From Gadus chalcogrammus (Eukaryota > Chordata > Actinopteri > Gadiformes > Gadidae), in the NCBI RefSeq assembly GCF_026213295.1, contig NC_079422.1, positions 1,460,250 to 1,524,249 of the forward strand: a stretch of DNA of 64,000 nucleotides, given 5' to 3'. Shown here one piece after another: positions 26,649 through 38,127 of this stretch (position 1 is the stretch's first letter; each line of letters opens with the position of its first letter). Below the pieces are notes generated by a model. The model was not told the origin of the DNA. It ran no database searches and saw only the letters and a program-made list of their open reading frames with translations. A program made the position numbers and the translations under genes.

Positions 26649-26671
26649 GAAAGGCATTGAAGCTGAGATTG
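26649..26671 (+). CDS. nkd2: Possible small upstream exon of nkd2
   Basis: After an acceptor (tctgcgcag ending 26648) the sequence can read (R)KGIEAEI. This resembles the ARKGIEEWI stretch of human NKD1 and the RKGAEEAE stretch of NKD2 at the right place in the protein. The donor would be gtttgt, which is weak. The phase (0) agrees with the next exon at 26763, and the intron would be 91 bp. An alternative is chance similarity in noncoding DNA. Confidence 0.35.
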
Positions 26672-26762
26672 TTTGTTTTTCTACCGTGTCTGTGGTCAGC
26701 TCACCACATACCTACACCCCCCCACTAACATCCAGCCCCCATCTCTTCTTTCTGTGTCTCAG

Positions 26763-28237
26763 GGGCTTGCACACGGTGACCTGAGGGAGGGCCCATTTGT
26801 AGAACATCCCTGTCCCCTAGAGGGTGAGTTGGAGAATAGGATTATTTCTAGTGCTCCTTGATGATTAGTTAGCCGTGGACAGCAGCTATTCAGTGTCATT
26901 CTGTCTCTGGTATTAATGTAGAGATAAGATCAACTAAATAGCATTAATAAATCACTTATGCTTGAATGCATTGTGATTTATCATTCAAAGTCAACATTGA
27001 CTGTAAGATGATTGAAGATTTATACTAAAGATATGTTGTGTTTTGTTGTTTGACAGTGGTGCTGCCTCCAGAGAAGGGGGAGGGCTGTGAGAGTTACCTG
27101 CAGTACCTCCGCTCAGCAGAGGGGGAGCGGGAGGTCCTTCTGCAGGACACCAGCAAAGCTCCAGGGAAGAAACGCATCAGTCTTAATGTGAGAACCCACC
27201 ATAAACTTAATGGTGACAACACACTGCATCCCTTAAACATACACATACTAATACTTTAATACTTTCTAATAATACTTTTCTTATTTTTTTCAAATCCATC
27301 TGGAACAACTAATAAATTAACTTTACACTTCTATTTTTATTTAATTTAAGTTGCTCATTTATATATTCCTGGACATTCTTGCCTGTAGAGTTGGAAAAGC
27401 TGTTGTTGTTGCACTGTTTTTTTAGCCTGAAGACAAACTGTTCCGTGAGAACTCCTACAGACACTTAGAAGACTTTGTTGCTCAGAACTTGTTTTATAAA
27501 TGGATAGGTGTTTTTAATTGAAAAGTATCAGCTAACCTCAAACAAAAACCAAATGACAGGAGAAAGATAAGGTGAAATCAAATGATAATCCAAATCTTGA
27601 ATACGCTAACAGGATTTGGAATGTAAAGTGTCCCTTGAAGACAGCAACCGACAAGAGTGGTTCTTCACCCTCTATGACTTTGACAACAGTGGCAAAGTTC
27701 ATAAAGAGGTATTCACAAGAATCTCTAAATGTCCTTTTAGATATTTTTTTAAGTTGTTTTACAAAGCATCGCCTACAGTTTTCTCATTTTCTACGGCGTG
27801 GATGCACATAATTATTTCAAGCTATCAAACTCTATGGAATGGCTACTTTCCCTAATTTTTGTACTTCATGATCTACTTCACCTTGCAGGACATGTCCAAC
27901 TTGATGCACACCATCTACGATGTGGTGGACGCCTCGGTTAATCACTCGTGCCAGAACAAGAGCAAAACGCTGCGTGTCAAACTGACCGTTTCTCCGGAAA
28001 ATAGATCCCATAGAAGGGACAATGGGACAGGTGAGAAACCAGTGAAAGGACTCGAGGCATCCTGATGCTGCACGGCCTATGAGGATTGAATGTGGATGGG
28101 GTGGATGACTACAATACTACAGGTCTGTTCATTCTAGTGTCTGCCCTCCTCAGAGCGTGAGCAAGGTCGCTGTCACCAGGAAGAGAGTCGCTACGCAGAC
28201 AAACGACTCTCGGATAACATCAGGTCAGTACAGCACT

Positions 28238-28329
<92 letters not shown>

Positions 28330-30236
28330 AAAAGGTTCCAACACAGTTGAGCAGGATCATTGGTGTGGTGGCAGTGGTGGTAATGTAGTGGTTCTGGGTT
28401 TAATCCAGGCATTTTGCGTAAGGGTTATGGTGGTCTGGTTGGTCTGCTAGATTACAAAAATACCTGAATAGGAATAGTTACAATTGTGTTTGTTCTGTCC
28501 AATAAGAGCGCAGCAGAGTTTGGAGCCCCTGCCTCCTGATGGCCAGCACTACTGTGTTGATGAGAACACAGAGAGAAGGAACCACTACCTGGACCTGGCT
28601 GGGATAGAGAACTACACATCCCGCTTTGAAGGTCAGCCGAATCCCTTGGTTATGCAATAAAAATCTCTTTTTGGCATGACTACATAACATATCTGCAGTA
28701 GAAGCAGTTTTTTTTTTTGCATCTGCCAGACTCTGAAAACAAAGACTGAAAAACAATTCCTCCCCTGTAATTTGACAATTACTGTTGGTTGAGCAAAAGG
28801 ATATATGGCAAGAGTTGGGACTTCTGGACATGGGACATTCCCCCATTAAAACCACACAGGTTCCAATCAAAACAATATATTTGGATGGAGTGGTGGAACT
28901 AGCAGTTTCAGAAAGTAAAAGTTCATGCCGGTATTTTGAGTACAGGGTCTTGTTTAGCAAATTGACACAAGCCAAAGCTGCCTCTGAAAGACGTTCACAC
29001 ATATTACTTCCTAAAAGCCTGTCCCCATGTGCTTATAGATTCATATTGGTCAGCGAGAGTTGAGCACCAGGGGAAACCAGAAACAAAGACTTTTACTTTC
29101 TAAAAACCTGTCCCATGTGGTTGGATGTTCATATCCAGGATTAGACTATTGACCAAAGCCACAAAGGCCTATGCATTCTATGCAACCGAAAACTGGCATT
29201 CAAGGCATTGCTTTTCATATTTTTTATAAATTCAAGGTACCTGACCTTTGATATTCAAGTTTGTTGAGTGTAAGCACCCTAATGATCCAAAAATATATAT
29301 AACAAATAATCCATAGAAATCTATGAATGTAATTATTAAGAGGCTGGAATGGAAAGGGATGCTGTGTCTTGAGCAAATCAACCTCACCATTGTAGATTAA
29401 CATTTAGGAGATGTTATAACTCTAACTCGGTAAGCCCTGTACTTTTTCAAGAGTTTCTTCATGTTTCAGAGCCCCAGTGATTCCTGTTGATTATAAGTTT
29501 CTGTTCATTCAATTGCTGGGGTTAACTTGAGGTGTTTGATTTGATTTGCAACGTTTTTCCACGCAAACTCCAAGCCTTGTGACCTAAAACCATTTCCTCT
29601 TCATCCTTGTGTCCAGGCACCACCACCCCTCCCCCTCCCCCCCAGAAGGCCCCGGTCCGCAGCCCCCAGTCCCAGAGCTGCTCGCGCTCCCAAGAGCCTG
29701 TGGCGCACGCCGCCCACCACCGCCGCTCGCAGGTTATCGGCGACAGCTACAACCCAGTGGAGCCTCGGGGCAAGGGCGCACACCTCCTCAGGTCCCCCAA
29801 GGGGGCTTACAAGGGTGGGACGGGGGCGAACGGGAGCAGCAGACCAAGCAAGTGTCACGGCACGCACCCATCCACGCTCCACGGGGGGCAGGATGTGTAT
29901 CACCTCCCTCACCACAACAACATGGGCCACCCCCACCAGCCACAGCACCCCCTGCAGTACAGCCACAGCAAACGCCTGAGGGCCAGGACAAGAGAAGCAC
30001 TCCCCAACGGCAGGACCCCTCTGTCCCCTCCATCCCAACCCCACCCCGAACAGACCCGGCACCAGCCCCAGCATCACCCCCCCATGCCCTCAGTGCTGCC
30101 TGCCCTTGAGAGAGAGCACCTCTCCAGCCCCCCTGTAAGCCCCGGAGTGGTGGTGCCCCTGGTCCAGAGGCACGAGCACCACCATCACCACGAACACCAC
30201 CACCACCACCACTATCACCATTACCATCAGACATGA
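26763..30236 (+). CDS. nkd2: Naked cuticle homolog 2 (nkd2), 3' seven exons
   Basis: Naked cuticle proteins bind Dishevelled and restrain canonical Wnt signalling. Exons inferred by eye, with AG/GT borders and agreeing phases, are 26763-26823, 27057-27187, 27613-27708, 27889-28030, 28154-28223, 28507-28631 and 29617-30236 (stop TGA). They give about 414 residues. Diagnostic parts are the GDLREGPF and LPPEKGEG words, then an EF-hand-like EFX domain (RQEWFFTLYDFDNSGKV) continuing over the next exon (DVVDASVNHS, KTLRVKLTVSPE). The conserved VDENTERRNHYLDLAGIENY block follows, then a Pro-rich linker, SRSQEP and HHRRSQV, and the His-rich C-terminus (QRHEHHHHHEH...). NKD2 is preferred over NKD1 because of ENTERRNHY, DASVNHS and HHRRSQV. 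Which teleost paralogue (2a or 2b) cannot be told. The N-terminal exons with the myristoylated start are not visible. Confidence 0.93.
28239..28326. repeat. (CA)n microsatellite in nkd2 intron
   Basis: About 44 CA units beginning 16 bases after the exon end at 28223. The donor (gtcagt) and the CA tract are therefore adjacent. Confidence 0.95.
28632..29616 (+). other. Last intron of nkd2
   Basis: A 985 bp intron from a gtcagc donor to a gtgtccag acceptor with a pyrimidine-rich lead-in. The frame at 28478-29002 on the minus strand is without support. Confidence 0.6.
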
Positions 30237-30920
30237 ACTAAGCTAACACCAGCCCCAGGGATCAACCACCACACCCGACGTAAAGGAGTCCATCGCGCCA
30301 CCAGAAATGTCTGCATTAATGGCAAACTGACGTGTCGCGGCTGTAAACCTTGTTTGCAAGCTATCCAGTGAAATATGGGAATGAAACCTAGACCTATGAA
30401 GAGAATGGGGTGTAGCGTGGAGAATATTGGACTGTATGATATGTTTCTGTAGGAAATTGTCTATTATGAAAGTTGTACGGTTCTGTATGAAATTGTAACA
30501 TTTGCTTTTCCGACTGCTCTGTTTGTGTACGATCTCATAAAGGGACAGATATGCAGATAGCAGTATTGAGGTATTTGGAAATATTAAGTGTATCCTTCTT
30601 GATGCTGTTAATATAAAGTGCTTGTCCGAAGAAGTTGTGCGTCACGTAAGAGATGTGTTACGAGACCTTCAGAAACCGTGGATCTCAGGTGTTCAGGTGC
30701 TGCTGCTCTTAAGCTCTTCAAAGTTGCTTTTCTCATCTTCTGGGTCTTCCTACTGTGGACTTAAGGGACTCCCTCCGAAGAGAAGAATTAAATCACCACT
30801 GCCAATTTAAACACATTTTACTGTATAATTATTCAACTGTATATGCATACTGCATCGGTATAAAATGCATATAAGTATTTTGTCTTTTATATATTTTAAT
30901 AAATATATATCATTAATCTT
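30237..30920 (+). other. nkd2 3' UTR with poly(A) signal
   Basis: AT-rich sequence follows the stop codon. An aataaa hexamer is at about 30898-30903, preceded by tatattttaat, which makes a 3' UTR of roughly 680 bp plausible. The giant palindrome starts within about 50 bp downstream of this signal. Confidence 0.55.
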
Positions 30921-32012
30921 TGCCGTGGACATGGTGATTCCAGATTCGCTGAGTTGAGAAGCCCCTGGAGCAAGGTACGTTTTAGAGCAAGGTACGTCTT
31001 GTTACTCTGTTTTCTGGGAATAATTGACGCAAGCAGAAACCAGAAAACAGGCCGTTTTTTCGTTTTTTCGTTTTGAAAAGAAAACGAAAATGTAAATTTC
31101 AGTTCGTTTATTCGTTTTTTGGTTCTTACTGAGCGAAACGAATATACCACTCAATATCTGGTTTCCGCCGGTGGGCGGGTCCTCTTATTGGCTAGCGCGC
31201 TTCGTTGCCCTGTGCTCTTCATAATAAAAGTTCTTCCGTTTGATAATGTCGACAAAAATATTACTGTAGGCTATCATAGACACTAGCAGACACAGAGGAC
31301 CACACCACCCACAGTCAAGAATGACACGGCTTCAAATAACAATAATAGTATTCATAATCATTTGAAAATGAGAAGTTATGAAGTTATGATGACTTCAGTG
31401 CAGTTGATGTTTAGCCACAGTTAATACATGCAGAGCAGACCTGAGATCGCTGGCTGCTGATTTCCTCACAGCCTGAGAGCTATGAGGAATACAAGTGATC
31501 ACAACACATTTCTGACAGCTGAAAATTGCGCATTTGTTGACCTTTATCCATTTAAAGTAAACAAATATTTTTTTCTTGTTGAAAGATATTTTATATTGTT
31601 TTCATATTATTATTTACTGATGGTGTTTACAGAATGCGAGTGCGTGTTATATTGAAAGCGAGGCTGGGTCTGCCTATGAATATAGTGAAAAACATTAAAA
31701 AACCTTAAAAAACTAAGTTTTTTAAGGTGCTGTACAAGCAAATCATATTGTCTACTCTGTACAGTGACAGGGAGTGTAAAGTAACCTACTTCATTCAATA
31801 TCGAATAGGCCTATACTGTAGCCTACATCCTACACTATGTACAAATGGTTTTGCTCATGGCAGTTGTGACAGTCATTTTAACGTGTCAGCAGGCAAGCTT
31901 CACTCATTCCAGGATGCATTATGCGTTGTCCTATAGCCAACTCAGTCTCACCAATATGCGTACAGATCGCACGGTTTGACACTTTCAAAATGCTTGCAGT
32001 ACATACGCCAAA

Positions 32013-32117
32013 TGACCATTTCGCGTGCATATGATACGCAAAACCCAGCATTAACTACTGTGGAGGGCGGATACGTCCATTTCGCGTGCATATGATACGC
32101 AAAACCCAGCATTAACT
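32013..32117. repeat. Short tandem repeat inside palindrome arm
   Basis: Two copies of a unit of about 60 bp with the core atttcgcgtgcatatgatac, then gcaaaacccagcattaact. It recurs inverted in the right arm at about 37512-37615 and 38660-38765. Confidence 0.85.
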
Positions 32118-32508
32118 GAATGGGAAATGCAATATTTTAGGACAGATTCACCATTAAACGTGTTTCTAATGACATTTCTAGCGAGAAATGTACTTTTTCC
32201 TTGAATAATCTTCAGTCAGTGAATGTGTATGATCTTTAGTTTTATAGTTATTAGGAAGATTTTATCGGCTCGCTCGCATGTTTCAACGACGTCAGGTTGT
32301 TAGGGACGCTGCTTTCGCTAAACTAGCAACTCACGTGTTTCCGGCTGCGTTTGTGTTATTAAACCGTTACTTCATGTAACTTTTAATGATATCATCTTGT
32401 TAGAAACACGCATATCTGAGAGCCAACCCAGTCGCAAAAAGCATACGTTGACAGTGTACGTTTTCGTGAACACTGGATTACGTCGCATTTCAACATAAAA
32501 TAGCGTGT

Positions 32509-32614
<106 letters not shown>

Positions 32615-34217
32615 TACATAAATAAATAAATACTAAGGCAGAATAAAGAATAAATTAATTCATAATCATTCAAATTCAACATCTGTTATCACAGTATAGT
32701 GGTGGAGGGATGACGTATGTTGGCCAACCCGGAAGTGAGCGTCGCCCTGGGTTCCCTTGACAAAAAGTCAACGGGTTTTTCCATTTGATTTTGGATTATT
32801 GCAGAAAAATTAGCATCTTTGAAGCACCTCCTCAAAAACTGAAAATAAATAAAAATAACTGTGCTCCAAAGAAAGAAATGTAAACCAATGCATTCCGAAT
32901 GGGAGTGTTTCTCCGATTTTTCCATGCTACACAGAACGAAATGTAAACCCATGCAAATAAAGACTTCATGGTCATAATAATTTAAATATCATTAATCTCC
33001 TGAGGGTGGTATTCTATTTTTTTCAACGGGGCTGCATCCAGTCACTTGACCGTCATGGTTGCTATGGTGGTTGTTATCGACCAGCCCCTCTAATCCTTAC
33101 ATGGCTCTAAAAACCACGCGGCAAGTGAGCTGCCGTAAATTGTGTTGTTTTTGTCGTAAACTAGGGTCCGATGGTTAAAAAATAGACAGATATTCCAAGG
33201 TATCCTTAAAAGGCAGCTTGGGTGTTTTTATTTTCTGCAGTTTAGACTTCTTCTACAACCTATTTTTGAAAGCAAAACACCAAGCTCATTGATTTAACGA
33301 GGCAGGGTTATTTGAAACAATTTCTTAAATAAATATTTATGAGAGGTCATTCCTTCTGAGTATTCTTCCTATTTATGTCTAGTGTACAACCCTACTGTCC
33401 ACAAGCATCACCCCCCCCTCCCCATATGGATTTGGAGAATTGTTGCCACGTCCCAGTGGTGGAGGTATCATATATATGAAAGAGGGCATTCAATTATACT
33501 ACAATGATCAATTAGGAGGCCGAAGCCCTAAAGGAAGTGATAGGTGACTGGGTCGACAACATTTAAGTAAGCTTTACTTTGAGGTCTCTTATATATCAAA
33601 GGGTGTCTCAAAGGACGCATACGCTTCAACCTGTGGCTCCAGCCCTACAGGAAATGACTCAGCAAGTGCTCCATCTCGTTGCACCTGCACCCAGCGGCTC
33701 GCTTGCAAGATTTTGGCCTGAAGTTATTCCCAGACCTACACCGTAGCCATCCAACCTGCATATCTGAGAATCAGGCCTCTCTTTAATAATGACAAAAATG
33801 AATGAGAGAAATACACATTAACTTTTGTCTCATAAGCGGCGTGGTGCCGGCTCCTTTTGACCTTTTGACCCCAGACTTCTGGGGGAATAGCTGAATCAAT
33901 TCATTAGTCAATCAGAAGCATTTAAATATCTTCCCGGTGGCGTAAGAGAGCGAACAAGGTGTCCTTCAACATCTACGCTTCCAGGCGGTTGCAACGGTGC
34001 CACACATGAGCATATTCGAACATGTTTAATGGTAGTAATTACCTGTCGAAATTGGAGGCCTTAATCAATAATGAGCAGCTGATTTGCTTCCCGATAGAAA
34101 TTTGTGACAAATGACATGTTATTTAGCATCTACACGTTGAGCTGAGTCCAATGACACCAAGCATGACACTCTAGAAAATGGTAACATGTATTTTACATGG
34201 TACACCTAGGTCTAGGA

Positions 34218-35199
34218 CAGGGGTTTTCAAAGTGTGAGAGAGTGAGCCCCCCCTCAGAGAAAAAAATTCAGCTGAGCCCCCCACCCCCCAATTTTTTTCT
34301 TCTAAATAGGCCTACCTGTGTTTTGAAAGCTATTTTAATTATTTTACACATTTCAACCATCTCCGATCATAATTTTAAAACATTTGGAACGTATTTTTGA
34401 AACATTTGAAACAAATTTTTTAACATATTTTTTAAACATATTTCTGAAACATTACATCTTTTTGCGTTTTTAAACAACAAAATGTAACAACTTTATCTAA
34501 GAATGTTTTAGCTTAACCTTTTTTAAATACATTTGAACATCTTAATCTGTGTAAACTGCCAGTTTACAGATTCATTCAGGGTCCCCGACTCGACTTTCTG
34601 AGTCGAATCAGATCTGCCTTTTCAGTCCAGAGATTCGACTATTCTGCGGGGTTTGTTTACCGGCGTTGCTATGGTGACCTCAATTATTATAACCAACTGA
34701 AAACGACGCCGGTTTGAAACTAAAACTGTGATTCTGAAAAAAGTATAAATGCTATCAAAATTCCGTTTAGATAGTATTGAAGATACAAGTGTGTAGATTT
34801 GTTTAATGGTTTGAACGATGGTAAACGGTTGAAAAAGGAATGAGTTACGATGTCTAGAAGTAGGTGTATCAGAATGGGCTGACGTCTTCAATGAAAACAG
34901 CTGAAAACGAAGCAGTATGAAACTAAAACGGTGATTCTGAAGACATTTTAAATGATATCGAAATTCTGTTTCGATATTATTGAAGATACAAGTGTGTAGA
35001 TTTGTTAAATGGTTTGCACGAAGATAAACGGTTGAAAATTGATTTAGTTATGTTACTTCTACAGTTGAAGTACGACTGATGATTAGAATCATCGTCTTTC
35101 AGGGTTTTCTTCGGGTTTATTTTTTTCTCACGTCGCGCCCCCCCTGAAGAACTCTGGCGCCCCCCAGGGGGGGCGCGCCCCACAGTTTGAAAACCACTG
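34218..35199. mobile_element. hAT MITE at the palindrome centre
   Basis: Starts cagggg ttttcaaagtgtg and ends cacagtttgaaaaccactg, imperfect inverted termini of the hAT type. It is flanked by a perfect 8 bp duplication gtctagga (34210-34217 and 35200-35207). The interior repeats a block of about 150 bp (34690-34820 and 34910-35040; words gtgattctgaa and gatacaagtgtgtagatttg). No transposase. Confidence 0.93.
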
Positions 35200-35515
35200 G
35201 TCTAGGACATGATCTCGGTGTAGCAAGAGGGAGAGCTTGATCTCATTGGACTCAGCTTAACGTGTAGATGCTAAATAACATGTAATTTGTCAAAAATCGC
35301 CATCGGGAAGCAAATCTATAGCTGGTCATTATTGATAAAGGCCTCCAAAATCGACAGCTAATTACTACCCCAAAACATATTCAAATATGATCATGTGTGG
35401 CACTGTTGCAATCGCCTCGAAACGTAGATGTCAAAGGACACCTTGTTTGCCCCGTTACGCTACCGGGAAGATATTTTTATACTTCTAATGGATTGATTCA
35501 TATTTTAAGGTTCTC

Positions 35516-36139
35516 GGAGTGAGACTTTAAGCGGCTGCAGCAGAAGTGTTGAGACGAAAGATGATATCAAGACATTTATAGAATATTCCCATTCACATTA
35601 TGATTCTTCGTCATAACATCCGACCAAACATCCTTTACAGTCGAGCGAGGATTATGAAAGTCCAGGCCCCCCCTTCCTGCACTCGGGGTCCGACTGGGCC
35701 AAGTTTCAGGCAGGAAGGGCCACCCCTTCCTGCCCTCGGGGTCCCAGTTAGGCCTTAGAATAAGCTATTCAAATGTCAGGGCGGTAGGACCTTCCTATCT
35801 CAAAAACAGTTTTTCCACCACATTCTGAACCATTAGGTCTTGCAGGTAACACTTCTGAGGGGCTTTGTCCAAATGACAGTCCATTTGGGGAAACTTTTTT
35901 TCTCTAAGGGCTAGAACTCCAAATCTCGGAATGTCGTTCTCAGGGCCCCGGGAAATGTGTGTAAACATTTTAGCATCCCTAGCTATCTCGAAAAGGCCGG
36001 AAAAGGGGCGTGACCTCCAACAGTACAGTAAATGTACATAAGACAGAGGTTAGTTTCTAGTCCCCATTTTTTGTGGGATGGAGGTGTACATTTGTGGCTT
36101 AAGGTGTGTAGACACAGCTGGCCTGTGGCCACGTTTTTG
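35516..36139. repeat. Right-arm segment absent from left arm
   Basis: In the left arm the flanking sequences are nearly joined around 33884-33897 (gacttctgggggaatagctg), so about 620 bp is present only here. It contains two related blocks with ccttcctgc and cggggtcc (35660-35750). No gene was recognised. Confidence 0.65.
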
Positions 36140-36899
36140 AAGTCTGGGGTCAAAAGGTCAAAAGGAGCCGGCACCACGCCGCTTATGAGATAACAAAAAG
36201 TTAATGTGTATTTCTCTAATAACTTTTTGTCATTATTAAAGAGAAGCCTGATTCTCAGATATGCGTGTTGGATGGCTAGGGTGTAGGTCTGGGAAGAACT
36301 TCAGGCCAAAATCTTGCAAGCGAGCCGCTGGGTGCAGGTGCAACGAGATGGAGCACTTGCTGAGTCATTTCCTGTAGGGCTGGAGCCACAGGTTGAAGCG
36401 TATGGGTCCTTTGAGACCCCCTTTGATATATGTAAGAGACCTCAAAGTAAAGCTTACTTAAATGTTGTCGACCCAGTCACCTATTGCATCACTTCCTTTA
36501 GGGCTTCGGCCTCCTATTTGATCATTGTAGTAATTGAATGCCCTCTTTCATATATATGATACCTCCCCCACTGGGACGTGGCAACAATTCTCCAAATCCA
36601 TATGGGGAGGGGGGGGGGGGTGATGCTTGTGGACAGTAGGGTTGTACATCTAGTGTACACTAGATGTATTTTCAGTTTTTGTGGAGGTGCTTCAAAGATG
36701 CTAATTTTTCTGCAATAATCCAAAATCAAATGGAAAAACCCGTTGGCTTTTTGTCAAGGGAACCCAGGGCGACGCTCACTTCCGGGTTGGCCAACATACG
36801 TCATCCCTCCACCACTATACTGTAATAACACATGTTGAAGTTGAATGATAATGAATTAATTTATTCTCTATTCTGCCTTAGTATTTATTTATTTATTTA

Positions 36900-36902
<3 letters not shown>

Positions 36903-36979
<77 letters not shown>
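36903..36979. repeat. (TG)n microsatellite, right arm unit 1
   Basis: About 38 units. Confidence 0.95.
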
Positions 36980-36981
<2 letters not shown>

Positions 36982-38002
36982 ACACGCTATTTTATGTTGA
37001 AATGCGACGTAATCCAGTGTTCACGAAAACATACACTGTCAACGTATGCTTTTTGCGACTGGGTTGGCTCTCAGATATACGTGTTTCTAACAAGATGATA
37101 TCATTAAAAGTTACATAAAGTAACGGTTTAATAACACAAACGCAGCCGGAAACACATGAGTTGCTAGTTTAGCGAAAGCAGCGTCCCTAACAACCTGGCG
37201 TTGTTGAAACATGCGAGCGAGCCGATAAAATCTTCTTAATAACTATAAAACTAAAGATCAGACACAATCACTGACTGAAGATTATGCAAGTAAAAAGTAT
37301 GTTTCTCGCTAGAAATGTTATTAGAAACACGTTTAACGGTGAATCTGTCCTAAAATATTGCATTTCCCATTCAGATAATAAAGATTAATAAAGATCATAC
37401 ACATTCACTGACTGAAGATTATTCAAGGGAAAAGTACATTTCTCGCTAGAAATGTCATTAGAAACACGTTTAATGGTGAATCTGTCCTAAAATATTGCAT
37501 TTCCCATTCAGTTAATGCTGGGTTTTGCGTATCATATGCACGTGAAATGGACGTATCCGCCCTCCACAGTAGTTAATGCTGGGTTTTGCGTATCATATGC
37601 ACGCGAAATGGTCATTTGGCGTATGTACTGCAAGCATTTTGAAAGTGTCAAACCGTGCGATCTGTACGCATATTGGGACGTGGCAACAATTCTCCAAATC
37701 CATATGGGGAGGGGGGGGGGGGGTGATGCTTGTGGACAGTAGGGTTGTACATCTAGTGTACACTAGATGTATTTTCAGTTTTTGAGGAGGTGCTTCAAAG
37801 ATGCTAATTTTTCTGCAATAATCCAAAATCAAATGGAAAAACCCGTTGGCTTTTTGTCAAGGGAACCCAGGGCGACGCTCACTTCCGGGTTGGCCAACAT
37901 ACGTCATCCCTCCACCACTATACTGTAATAACACATGTTGAAGTTGAATGATAATGAATTAATTTATTCTCTATTCTGCCTTAGTATTTATTTATTTATT
38001 TA

Positions 38003-38127
<125 letters not shown>

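Noticed and set aside
28478..29002. 174 codon minus-strand frame overlapping nkd2
   Set aside because: It lies over the nkd2 exon at 28507-28631 and intron, with no motif of its own.
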